7,718 nt of DNA from Sulfurimonas sp. GTDB lineage: Bacteria > Campylobacterota > Campylobacteria > Campylobacterales > Sulfurimonadaceae. The number at the start of each line of letters is the position of its first letter. The stretch's first letter is position 1. The notes beneath the pieces were generated by a model. It saw nothing but the letters and a program-made list of their open reading frames with translations, did no database searches and was not told where the DNA came from. The stretch lies in assembly GCA_027083475.1 (NCBI GenBank), contig JALWON010000073.1, positions 1-7,718 on the forward strand. Reading direction: 5' to 3'. Shown here piece by piece: positions 1 through 5,604 of this stretch. The position numbers and the translations under genes are program-made.

Positions 1-567
1 TCGAAAACGCTCCATAGTGTTGTTACGGATACTACGTGTAAAATCATTTAAAAACTGCTCAACAGTTGTGTAAATAACAACTTTTCCCTCATTATGGTAA
101 ACATTGCCAGCAGCTTGCATGAGGTGTGTTTTTCCTAGTCCTACCCCGCCATAGATAAAAAGCGGATTATAGACATTGCCTGCGTTTTCACTGACACTTT
201 TTACAGCAGCATAGGCAAATTGGTTTGAGCCACCCACCATAAAGTTAGAAAAGGAGTGTGAAGGGTTTAAAAGAGAGCTTCCCTGTTTTACTTCAACAAC
301 TTTTTTTGTCTTGCGTTTATCTATACTGTTTTTGAGGGCGATTTGGACTGTTACTTTTGTGCCACTCTTAATCTCAAAAAGATGGGCAATCTTATCGCTG
401 TATTTGTTTTTAATCCAGTTGATGACAATGGCATTGGGTGCATAATAAATGGCTAAATCATTCGTAGATTTTTTAACATCATAGACGAGATGTTGAATAT
501 AGCGTTTATACTCAACTTCTGTAATTTCCTCTTTTAAAATCTCTAAGACCTCTTTTCCTATATTCAC
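1..567 (-). CDS. dnaA: Chromosomal replication initiator DnaA, N-terminal part (3' end outside window)
   Basis: DnaA binds DnaA boxes at oriC, opens the duplex and recruits the DnaB helicase; it is also a transcription regulator. The visible 189 codons include domain I (about residues 1-75), a short linker (about 78-102) and the start of the AAA+ domain. The conserved entry segment (NPSHSFSNFMVGGSNQFAYA) is at 101-120 and the Walker A motif GGVGLGKTH at 140-148. Family members are about 440 residues, so more than half lies beyond the window edge. I chose the GTG start at 567-565 because AGGA lies 6 nt upstream (577-574) and the protein then begins VNIGKEVLEIL, as expected for domain I; the nearby ATG is out of frame and runs straight into a stop. 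The start codon lies inside a TATTCACA box, which suggests autoregulation. The gene diverges from the operon starting near 781. Confidence 0.97.
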   Translation of the reverse strand, partial: MNIGKEVLEILKEEITEVEYKRYIQHLVYDVKKSTNDLAIYYAPNAIVINWIKNKYSDKIAHLFEIKSGTKVTVQIALKNSIDKRKTKKVVEVKQGSSLLNPSHSFSNFMVGGSNQFAYAAVKSVSENAGNVYNPLFIYGGVGLGKTHLMQAAGNVYHNEGKVVIYTTVEQFLNDFTRSIRNNTMERFR

Positions 568-568
568 A
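561..568 (+). promoter_or_regulatory. DnaA-box-like TATTCACA overlapping the dnaA start codon
   Basis: TATTCACA contains the TTCAC core known for Campylobacterota DnaA boxes. The GTG start codon of dnaA is the complement of the CAC at 565-567, so bound DnaA would cover its own translation start site. Confidence 0.5.
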
Positions 569-570
569 TA

Positions 571-620
571 AAATCCTAATTGTGTATTAATATGTGAATA
601 ATATCCTAATAATCCCTAAT
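571..620 (-). repeat. Three ATTAGGAT-type 10-mers beside the DnaA boxes
   Basis: On the minus strand the related 10-mers attagggatt (620-611), attaggatat (610-601) and attaggattt (580-571) occur, two of them in tandem. The copy at 580-571 also supplies the AGGA ribosome binding site of dnaA, so part of the similarity may be translational. The tandem pair directly adjoins the DnaA box at 593-601, where an iteron-like or DnaA-trio-like element would be expected. The role is an inference. Confidence 0.4.
593..601 (-). promoter_or_regulatory. DnaA-box-like site TTATTCACA
   Basis: Read on the minus strand this is TTATTCACA, one base from the E. coli consensus TTATCCACA and carrying the TTCAC core. 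It lies 26 nt upstream of the dnaA start codon, in the opposite orientation to the box over that codon. Confidence 0.6.
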
Positions 621-634
621 TATGGATTAAAAAA

Positions 635-642
635 TGTGAATA
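635..642 (-). promoter_or_regulatory. DnaA-box-like site TATTCACA
   Basis: Third exact copy of TATTCACA, minus orientation, flanked by AT-rich sequence (runs of A at 629-634 and 646-650). It has the same orientation as the box at 593-601, 42 bp away, or about four helical turns. Confidence 0.55.
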
Positions 643-699
643 GTTAAAAAGTTACTTGCGTGATTACTTGTTTTAAGTCTCAAAAACAAAATGCCTTAA

Positions 700-737
700 A
701 AATTAAAAATCGTTACTATAGTGCCGATTTTTAATTT
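700..737. repeat. Perfect 13-bp inverted repeat upstream of the HTH gene
   Basis: Arms AAATTAAAAATCG (700-712) and CGATTTTTAATTT (725-737) are exact reverse complements with a 12-nt spacer. The right arm ends just before the extended -10 element at 742-750, so it covers the -35/spacer region. It could be an operator for the XRE-type protein encoded just downstream. Less likely it is a terminator: no coding strand ends here and no clean T tract follows. Confidence 0.6.
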
Positions 738-758
738 GTTATGCTACAATTTGGCACT
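720..758. repeat. Second inverted repeat AGTGCC/GGCACT spanning the promoter
   Basis: AGTGCC (720-725) and GGCACT (753-758) are exact reverse complements, extending to 8 pairs with one G-T at 726/752. Together they bracket the -10 element from about -35 to +1. The left arm overlaps the loop and right arm of the 13-bp repeat, so the two structures are mutually exclusive as hairpins, or are neighbouring operators. Confidence 0.4.
742..750 (+). promoter_or_regulatory. Extended -10 promoter for the five-gene operon
   Basis: TGCTACAAT is a TGn extension plus TACAAT (745-750), a good match to an extended sigma70 -10 element. No clear -35 is visible, which is usual for Campylobacterota sigma70 promoters. 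Transcription would start near 757, giving a leader of about 24 nt to the ATG at 781. Confidence 0.5.
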
Positions 759-780
759 TATGAATGAAAAAGAAAAAAGT

Positions 781-1464
781 ATGGAACAAAACATAGAGTA
801 TAGTAAAAATCTAGCAAAAAATATAAAAGAGATTCGAAAAAAGCATTTTAAAACGCAGGAGCTTTTTGCTCAGCATATCGGGATGAATTACAACAAGTAT
901 GCACGTTTTGAGAAAACGGGACAGATTGCTTTGAAGGGTTTTTTAGAGATTTTACAGGGTTTGGGAAAATTAGAAGATTTTTTTGCACTTTTTAATGAAA
1001 AAAATCTTTTTGTAGAGACAAAACCTGCTCTTGTTGAGAAAAAAGAGCAAGCAGCAGCTCCAGTGAAGAGTGATAATGATGAGATAAAAAGAGTAGTTAC
1101 CCTCTTTGATCATGAAAGAAAAAAATTGCAGTCCAATTATGTACGCAGGGAGTATAAAAATTTTGATGGTGAGTATCTTTTACGAGTACATTTGCAAGAG
1201 TCAAAACGCACCCCACAAATGTTTTTTGATGCAATTCGTTGGCTTTTTTCCAATAACCCAAAGGCTGCGTTTCATAGACAATACATCATGAACATAGGCA
1301 AACTTATAGAGCATTTTAATGCACTTGAACATCAAGCCATGTACTCAGAAGAGGCAGTGGCGTTTAATGATGAAGCAAGAGCATGGTACAATGTCTATAA
1401 AAAACAGGGACTCCCCGAAGCACAAATCATGCAAATGTTAAAAGATGGAGGGTATATAGAGTGA
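781..1464 (+). CDS. XRE-like HTH protein with possible phage-replication-type C-terminal domain
   Basis: The 227-residue protein has an XRE/Cro-like helix-turn-helix at about residues 11-70 (LAKNIKEIRK, then FAQHIGMNYNKYARFEKTG), a charged A/P/K linker at about 80-100, and a helical C-terminal domain. Residues 148-186 (FFDAIRWLF, then YIMNIGKLIEHFNALEHQA) recall the end of phage replication or helicase-loading proteins, which often read IxWLF...NIxKLxxxFxxL. That likeness is from memory and weak. It is the first gene of a plus-strand run and overlaps the next gene by 4 bp. Divergence from dnaA across the putative origin suggests a role in origin regulation, replication or repression of this operon. 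The start is uncertain: the ATG at 781 fits the -10 element at 742-750 and a purine-rich leader; the ATG at 760 would be almost leaderless, and a GTG at 721 would lie upstream of the predicted transcript start. Confidence 0.75.
   Translation: MEQNIEYSKNLAKNIKEIRKKHFKTQELFAQHIGMNYNKYARFEKTGQIALKGFLEILQGLGKLEDFFALFNEKNLFVETKPALVEKKEQAAAPVKSDNDEIKRVVTLFDHERKKLQSNYVRREYKNFDGEYLLRVHLQESKRTPQMFFDAIRWLFSNNPKAAFHRQYIMNIGKLIEHFNALEHQAMYSEEAVAFNDEARAWYNVYKKQGLPEAQIMQMLKDGGYIE
1447..1452 (+). promoter_or_regulatory. Ribosome binding site GGAGGG for the GTG start at 1461
   Basis: GGAGGG lies 8 nt before the GTG at 1461 and inside the end of the upstream gene. With the GTGA start/stop overlap it supports the GTG start and translational coupling. 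Confidence 0.75.
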
Positions 1465-1952
1465 GCATAAAAGAAGCAAATATTATTATAGATGAGTATG
1501 GACTCACACCCAATGAGCATACTATAGAGATAGTTTTAGAGGCTATTAACAAATTTGGTAATGCGCGTAATGTTTTACTTGAAGGGCTTAAGCCTGAGTA
1601 TCAGTACCTCAAAAAACTCTCTAAGCTTTTAGCTATGCTAGATGCCCAACCCGTCAATGAGACAGAGAGTGAAGTTATAGCAAGTCTTATGCATGACATC
1701 TATAAGGTTGTGAGTCGCGATAGCGAAAAGAGAGGAGAAGATTTTTTTGAGTTGTTAAAAAAGATTAATGTCAGAAAAACATTCCATCCTACACCGCTGC
1801 AGCTCTGGGTTATGGAGTACTTAGGTGGCAGAAAATTGATAGCAGAGATAAATTTTCAAGAACCCAATGCACTTCATAGAAAGATTCAAAATGCTATAAA
1901 AAAGTATGAACAGAGTCCAGAGTTATCAGGGCATCTGATGCTTGGGCATTAA
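1461..1952 (+). CDS. Uncharacterised helical protein coupled to the HTH gene
   Basis: I do not recognise the family. The 163-residue product is soluble, with no signal peptide or membrane segment, and is rich in amphipathic helices. Residues 1-65 include TPNEHTIEIVLEAINKFGNA; 70-105 form an acidic helical middle; 106-155 include TPLQLWVMEYLGG at 111-123. It ends MLGH. The GTG start overlaps the stop of the HTH gene (GTGA) and is preceded by GGAGGG, so the two proteins are probably made in fixed proportion and may work together. A small helical partner next to an HTH/replication-like protein is an arrangement seen for phage helicase loaders, but no motif proves that: there is no Walker A, so it is not a DnaC/DnaI-type ATPase. 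The role is unknown. Confidence 0.8.
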   Translation: MSIKEANIIIDEYGLTPNEHTIEIVLEAINKFGNARNVLLEGLKPEYQYLKKLSKLLAMLDAQPVNETESEVIASLMHDIYKVVSRDSEKRGEDFFELLKKINVRKTFHPTPLQLWVMEYLGGRKLIAEINFQEPNALHRKIQNAIKKYEQSPELSGHLMLGH

Positions 1953-1963
1953 GTGGACTTGTT

Positions 1964-3604
1964 TTGTTTGGGTATTTAAAAAAAATTGAGTATGATACAA
2001 AGCTTATAGAGGCACTTTTTAAAGCAAAAGCGGGTTTTGTAGGTTCTAATCTTCTTGCTCCGTTATTTCTATTTTTTTTGTTAAAAGATTTTGTTCCTTT
2101 ACGTATTTTAGCTGTTTGGATGCTGCTGCAAATGATTGTTTTTCTTTTGCGTTACTCTGTAAGTTCTCGAGGATTGCAAGCACTGCAATCAAACAAAGAA
2201 GAAGCAAATAGGTATTTAAAACAGTATTTGTTACTTATATTTTTGAATGCTTTTTTACTGGGTATTTCGAGTCTTTTTGTTGTTTTTTATCTGGATATTA
2301 CCTATAGTTTATTTTTACTGCTAATTATATTGACAGTGCTTATTGCCTCTTTGATTACACTCTCTTCTGTATTTCATGCTGTATTTATTTTTATTACAAC
2401 AACTTTAGTTGTTTTTATTGGCGGACTGTTTTTTGCGCATTTAAGTCATATTTATCTACTCATGATTATTGCTTTAGTTATTTATTTGGTGATGCTTGTA
2501 GTTTTGAGTTTTCGTATGCATAAGACATCAGTACAAAATTTACAAGATATTGATAACTTTAAAAATCTTATAGATTCTGCACTTGAAGCCATTGTTGTCT
2601 CAGATGAAAATAAAAACATAGTACAAACAAACAGTGTAGCAATCTCTATGTTTGGTTTTAAAAATTTAGAAGATGCTTTAGGAGTAAATTTATCACGATT
2701 TTTACCCAATGACACAGAAGCTTTAAAAATACAACAAGCACTCTCTCAAAGTGTTACCACACCCTATGAAGTGAATTTACTCAAAATAGATGGCACACCC
2801 TTTCCTGTTTTAGCAGGAGGTAGAGATATTGAGCGAGAGAAGAAAAAGTATAGATTGACAACACTCATAGATTTAACAGAGCTTAAAGAAAAAGAGCTGC
2901 AGGTACTCCAGCAGTCACGGCTTGCACAGCTTGGTGAGATGGTAAGTATGATAGCCCATCAATGGAAACAGCCTTTGAGTGCTATAGCTGCTACAACTGC
3001 AAGCATGGAGATGAAATTTCAACTCAAAACTTTTGACACTACAACAAAAAGCGGACGAGAAGCGCAAGAGATGTATTTGAGAAAAGAGTTAAAATATATA
3101 AACAATCTCATCAAAACACTCTCTCTGACCATTAATGATTTTAGAAACTTTTATAAACCAAGTAAAAAGAAGGAGTATCGTTCCTTAGATACCATAGTGA
3201 AAAAAGCTTTAGATATTATAGGGCCTTCGCTGAGTAACAACAAGATAGTTGTTGAATATACAGCACATGATGTTGATTTAGTAGAGATGTATGAAAATGA
3301 GATCGTACAGGTAGTATTGAGTGTTTTTCAAAATTCTCTTGAGAATTTTAAAGAACAAACAATAGAAAAACCTTGTATATGCATCACTATTGAGGCTAAC
3401 AGAGTGAGCATATGTGATAATGGTGGCGGGATTGACGAGGGGATTGTGCAGCAGATTTTTGATCCCTATTTTTCTACAAAAGAGAAAAAAAATGGTACAG
3501 GGCTTGGTTTGTATATGGCAAAGAAAATTGTAGAACAGCATCATAACGGCACACTGAATATGCACAACAAAAATGGTGGTGCCTGTTTTGAGCTGAGTCT
3601 TTAG
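1964..3604 (+). CDS. Membrane-bound PAS sensor histidine kinase
   Basis: This is a 546-residue inner-membrane sensor kinase that autophosphorylates on histidine and passes the phosphate to a response regulator. Residues about 25-183 hold six hydrophobic segments (near 27-41, 46-63, 87-111, 113-132, 134-157, 163-183) with almost no periplasmic loops, so the signal is probably sensed in the membrane or by the cytoplasmic PAS domain (about 196-305). The HisKA helix carries MIAHQWKQPL with the phosphoacceptor His332, a form typical of Campylobacterota kinases. The ATPase domain has N457/N461, DNGGGI (485-490), DPYFSTK (500-506) and GTGLGL (511-516). The start is TTG at 1964: it is the only usable start between the in-frame stop at 1907 and internal codons, and its ribosome site is weak (AGTGGA), suggesting low expression. 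It begins 11 nt after the previous stop and ends directly before ruvC. The likely partner is the receiver protein at 4088; the signal is unknown. Confidence 0.93.
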   Translation: MFGYLKKIEYDTKLIEALFKAKAGFVGSNLLAPLFLFFLLKDFVPLRILAVWMLLQMIVFLLRYSVSSRGLQALQSNKEEANRYLKQYLLLIFLNAFLLGISSLFVVFYLDITYSLFLLLIILTVLIASLITLSSVFHAVFIFITTTLVVFIGGLFFAHLSHIYLLMIIALVIYLVMLVVLSFRMHKTSVQNLQDIDNFKNLIDSALEAIVVSDENKNIVQTNSVAISMFGFKNLEDALGVNLSRFLPNDTEALKIQQALSQSVTTPYEVNLLKIDGTPFPVLAGGRDIEREKKKYRLTTLIDLTELKEKELQVLQQSRLAQLGEMVSMIAHQWKQPLSAIAATTASMEMKFQLKTFDTTTKSGREAQEMYLRKELKYINNLIKTLSLTINDFRNFYKPSKKKEYRSLDTIVKKALDIIGPSLSNNKIVVEYTAHDVDLVEMYENEIVQVVLSVFQNSLENFKEQTIEKPCICITIEANRVSICDNGGGIDEGIVQQIFDPYFSTKEKKNGTGLGLYMAKKIVEQHHNGTLNMHNKNGGACFELSL

Positions 3605-4081
3605 ATGATTATTTTAGGCATAGATCCAGGAACTCGCAATATGGGTTATGCACTCATACGGCTTGAAAATGGAAAAATTTCTTTAGTAGAAGCAGGACTC
3701 ATTAAGATGAAAGCAGAAGATTTACAGTTTCAAATACCACAAATGGTGGAGGGTTTGGAGCGAATTTTCACACAGCATACCATAGATGAAGTGGCTATGG
3801 AAGATATTTTTTATGCTCATAATCCTGCAACAACCATTAAACTTGCACAATTTCGTGGTGCAATTATGTTAAAATTACTCCAAGAGTTCGGACAGTTTAA
3901 CGAATACACTGCTCTGCAGGTGAAAAAAGCTTTAACAGGAAAAGCAAAAGCAGGCAAAGAACAGGTTGCGTTTATGGTAAAACGGTTACTCAACATAAAA
4001 AAAGAGATAAAACCCTTAGATATTAGTGATGCTATGGCTGTGGCCATAACACACGCACAAAGAGTCAAATTAAGAAGGTAA
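3605..4081 (+). CDS. ruvC: Crossover junction endodeoxyribonuclease RuvC
   Basis: RuvC is the dimeric Holliday-junction resolvase that cuts junctions moved by RuvAB during recombinational repair and fork restart. The 158-residue product has the usual length. The four catalytic acids of the RNase H-like fold are all present: D7 in GIDPGT, E66 in AMEDIFYAHNP, and D139 and D142 in LDISDAMAVAITH, nearly the same positions as in E. coli RuvC (7, 66, 138, 141). The ATG follows the kinase stop codon with no gap and has only a weak ribosome site, so translation probably depends on the upstream gene. Its placement between a histidine kinase and a receiver gene, in an operon facing dnaA, is unusual compared with ruvCAB operons. 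I see no ruvA or ruvB here. Confidence 0.97.
   Translation: MIILGIDPGTRNMGYALIRLENGKISLVEAGLIKMKAEDLQFQIPQMVEGLERIFTQHTIDEVAMEDIFYAHNPATTIKLAQFRGAIMLKLLQEFGQFNEYTALQVKKALTGKAKAGKEQVAFMVKRLLNIKKEIKPLDISDAMAVAITHAQRVKLRR
4072..4078 (+). promoter_or_regulatory. Ribosome binding site AAGAAGG for the receiver gene
   Basis: AAGAAGG at the end of ruvC lies 9 nt before the ATG at 4088 and supports that start. The receiver gene thus has a better ribosome site than ruvC or the kinase. Confidence 0.65.
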
Positions 4082-4087
4082 TTTTAG

Positions 4088-4984
4088 ATGAAAACAAACA
4101 ATAATTTTCATATTCTTATTGTAGATGATGAAAAGTTTAACATAGAGTTAGCAGCAGTATATCTCAAAGAAGAGGCATACCAACTCTCTTTTGCACTTAA
4201 TGCAAGGGGTGCTATTGAGCAGGTTATGAAAAAAGAGATTGATCTTGTGTTGCTTGATATTAATATGCCGGGTAAAGATGGCTTTGCTGTGTGTGAAATG
4301 CTCAAGTCTGATTATAAAACAAAAGATATTCCTGTTATATTTTTAACCGCACAAACAGATATAACCTATATTTCTCGTGCTTTTGAAGTAGGCGGTGTGG
4401 ACTACATATCGAAACCTTTTAATGGTGTGGAGTTAGTCTCACGTGTGAAAACACATCTACAAAATGTCGCTTATTTGGAGCAGATTAAAGAGAAGCAGTC
4501 AAAACTTGCACAACTGAGTATTACCGATCCCCTTACAAAACTCTATAATGCACTCTATTTTGATGCACAAGTAAAATCTTTTCAAGCCAGAAAAGAAAAT
4601 TTTTGGATTCTTTATTTTAAACTCAATAGATTTGAAAAAATAAATACTATTTATGGCTTTTATGGCGCAAATAAAATCATTCGTATTTTTTCAAAAATTT
4701 TAAAAAAAACAGCGTATACAAACAGTAAGGTAGCAAGGCTTTATGGCATTAGTTTTGGTGTTTTACTCAAAGAGCATGAGATGGAAGCAATTAAACAGCT
4801 TTATCAAGATATTGCCCTCAATGTGATGAAAGATAAAGATATAGGAAAAGTCATCAGTTTTTCAGCTGTTTTATACCATGGAAAGGATTATGAGATACCT
4901 ATTGCTGAGATTTATAAAAAAATCCAAAACTCTGCGAGTAACTTACTCGAAGAGAGTGGAGAAAATTATTTTATAATTGATTGA
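4088..4984 (+). CDS. Response regulator: receiver plus degenerate GGDEF domain
   Basis: The 298-residue cytoplasmic protein has an intact receiver domain at about 6-125: acidic pair D13/D14, phosphoacceptor D57 in LLDINMPGKDG, T87 in FLTA, and K109 in SKPF. A short coiled linker (about 126-143) leads to a GGDEF-fold domain at about 144-298 that starts with the classic SITDPLTKLYNALYF. The active-site loop is lost: the expected YGGDEFG reads LYGISFG (218-224), and the metal-binding DIDxFKxIN strand reads FKLNRFEKIN (177-186). It should therefore not make cyclic di-GMP and may act as a dimerisation, nucleotide-sensing or partner-binding module. It starts 6 nt after ruvC and is probably phosphorylated by the kinase at 1964, the fourth-to-fifth gene run being otherwise contiguous. 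Its stop overlaps the convergent antitoxin gene by 14 bp. Confidence 0.92.
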   Translation: MKTNNNFHILIVDDEKFNIELAAVYLKEEAYQLSFALNARGAIEQVMKKEIDLVLLDINMPGKDGFAVCEMLKSDYKTKDIPVIFLTAQTDITYISRAFEVGGVDYISKPFNGVELVSRVKTHLQNVAYLEQIKEKQSKLAQLSITDPLTKLYNALYFDAQVKSFQARKENFWILYFKLNRFEKINTIYGFYGANKIIRIFSKILKKTAYTNSKVARLYGISFGVLLKEHEMEAIKQLYQDIALNVMKDKDIGKVISFSAVLYHGKDYEIPIAEIYKKIQNSASNLLEESGENYFIID

Positions 4985-5216
4985 TCTGTTCTAAGACAGG
5001 AAGTCCGAATCCATTTTTCATTTTTATATCTATTTCGTATCCCAAGGCATTGATGATAATATCTACTGTTTTGAGAGAAACACTTCCAAAATGTCCTTTT
5101 TCTATTTTACCAAGTGTCACACGACTAATACCAGAGAGCGATGCAAGTGTTTCTTGTGTTATTCTCTGTTCTTTTCGTAAAGTTTTTATTTTAATTCCAA
5201 TTTCGGGTAAGTTCAT
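4971..5216 (-). CDS. HipB-like XRE antitoxin / transcriptional regulator
   Basis: The 81-residue protein is almost entirely a helix-turn-helix of the XRE type at about residues 7-66 (TLRKEQRITQETLASLSGIS, then TLGKIEKG), followed by a short tail with FGLPVLEQINQL. An FGLPxL-type C-terminus is common in HTH antitoxins partnered with HipA-family proteins. It probably binds the inverted repeat at 5605-5626 and represses its own operon. I chose the ATG at 5216 because AAGGA lies 8 nt upstream (5229-5225). An in-frame ATG at 5243 that overlaps the upstream gene's stop (TGATG) has no ribosome site; it would add nine residues. The last residues EQINQ are encoded by the 15-bp repeat at 4977-4991, shared with the hybrid kinase. 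The toxin order is reversed relative to classic hipBA. The antitoxin role is an inference. Confidence 0.82.
   Translation of the reverse strand: MNLPEIGIKIKTLRKEQRITQETLASLSGISRVTLGKIEKGHFGSVSLKTVDIIINALGYEIDIKMKNGFGLPVLEQINQL
4977..4991. repeat. 15-bp direct repeat, left copy (edge of hip module)
   Basis: TTGATTGATCTGTTC occurs here and again at 5673-5687, bounding the hip module on both sides. This copy holds the stop codon of the receiver gene (plus) and encodes EQINQ near the end of the antitoxin (minus). Confidence 0.75.
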
Positions 5217-5224
5217 TCGGTAGT

Positions 5225-5229
5225 TCCTT
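5225..5229 (-). promoter_or_regulatory. Ribosome binding site AAGGA deciding the antitoxin start
   Basis: AAGGA on the minus strand with an 8-nt spacer to the ATG at 5216. It favours that start over the upstream in-frame ATG (5243) and TTG (5246). Confidence 0.65.
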
Positions 5230-5242
5230 ATAAGTTTGTTCA

Positions 5243-5593
5243 TCAAGTGAAAGTTGAAAAATAGCTAACATCACTGTGTGTGCACCAACTCTCATAATGA
5301 AGTCTACTTTGTATATTGCCACAGAGGTACGAAAAAGTTAAAAAATCATTGATATAACCATACTCTTTAGAAATAAACTGTTTAAGTACCTCAAAGAGAT
5401 AACCCTCGGGCATATTCATATCAAAAATTGGATGGAGACTGTTTTTCCAAATGTAGGAAGAGGAGCGATAAGGCATAATAAGGGAAATAGGAGCCTCTTT
5501 GTGTATGTAGTGAAACACATAGCGGTTGTGCTCTTTTTCAAAAGATAACTCTCCCGCTTTTTTGTTGAGAACTTTGACATCAATTTTTTGCAT
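5243..5593 (-). CDS. HipA N-terminal-subdomain (HipS-like) protein, probably a truncated toxin
   Basis: The 116-residue product matches only the first subdomain of HipA-family serine/threonine kinases: DVKVLNKKAGEL (residues 4-15), the SLIMPYRSSSY region (37-47), and LHPIFDMNMPEGYLFEVLK (53-71), the HipA signature before the kinase core. HipA toxins are usually over 400 residues; here translation stops at 5243 soon after NIQSRLHYES, and no ATP-binding or catalytic motifs follow in the window. Two readings are possible. It may be the remnant of a hipA that lost its kinase. Or it may be a stand-alone HipS-type protein, as in the three-part HipBST system where HipS neutralises the kinase HipT. 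The tail WCTHSDVSYFSTFT looks out of frame, whereas the +1 frame stays open and reads LSLDE, suggesting a frameshift near 5290. It should not be toxic as a kinase. Its start has a modest TTAGG site and a clear promoter upstream. Confidence 0.72.
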   Translation of the reverse strand: MQKIDVKVLNKKAGELSFEKEHNRYVFHYIHKEAPISLIMPYRSSSYIWKNSLHPIFDMNMPEGYLFEVLKQFISKEYGYINDFLTFSYLCGNIQSRLHYESWCTHSDVSYFSTFT

Positions 5594-5604
5594 AGCAGAA
5601 CCTA

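Larger units (their letters stand above)
568..780. other. dnaA-divergent intergenic region, candidate oriC (or oriC half)
   Basis: This is a 213-bp AT-rich stretch between divergent genes. It and the adjoining dnaA start contain three TATTCACA boxes (561-568 direct; 593-600 and 635-642 inverted), three related TCCTAAT/CCCTAAT motifs (574-580, 604-610, 614-620), a TAATCC/GGATTA inverted repeat (610-615 and 624-629) and two larger inverted repeats near the plus-strand promoter. From family knowledge, origins of Campylobacterota lie next to dnaA, are bipartite around dnaA in Helicobacter, and use DnaA boxes with a TTCAC core. Calling this an origin is an inference: only three good boxes are visible, no unwinding test is possible here, and the dnaA-dnaN side lies outside the window. 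It must also hold the dnaA promoter; I saw no convincing -10/-35 pair for it. Confidence 0.6.

Noticed and set aside
250..265. Further TGTGAA-type DnaA box inside dnaA
   Set aside because: A single short match within coding sequence of a low-GC genome is expected by chance and lacks the full TATTCACA.
721..759. GTG at 721 as the start of the HTH gene, adding 20 residues
   Set aside because: It lies upstream of the extended -10 element at 742-750 and inside both inverted repeats, and the added residues (MPIFNLLCYNLAL) do not look like part of an HTH protein.
3278..3565. Open frame of 95 codons on the minus strand inside the histidine kinase
   Set aside because: Cys/Phe/Ile-rich antisense shadow of a clearly coding ATPase domain; no ribosome site or promoter.
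4981..5223. Open frame of 80 codons on the plus strand over the antitoxin gene
   Set aside because: Antisense shadow; the minus strand encodes a clear HTH domain with a good ribosome site.
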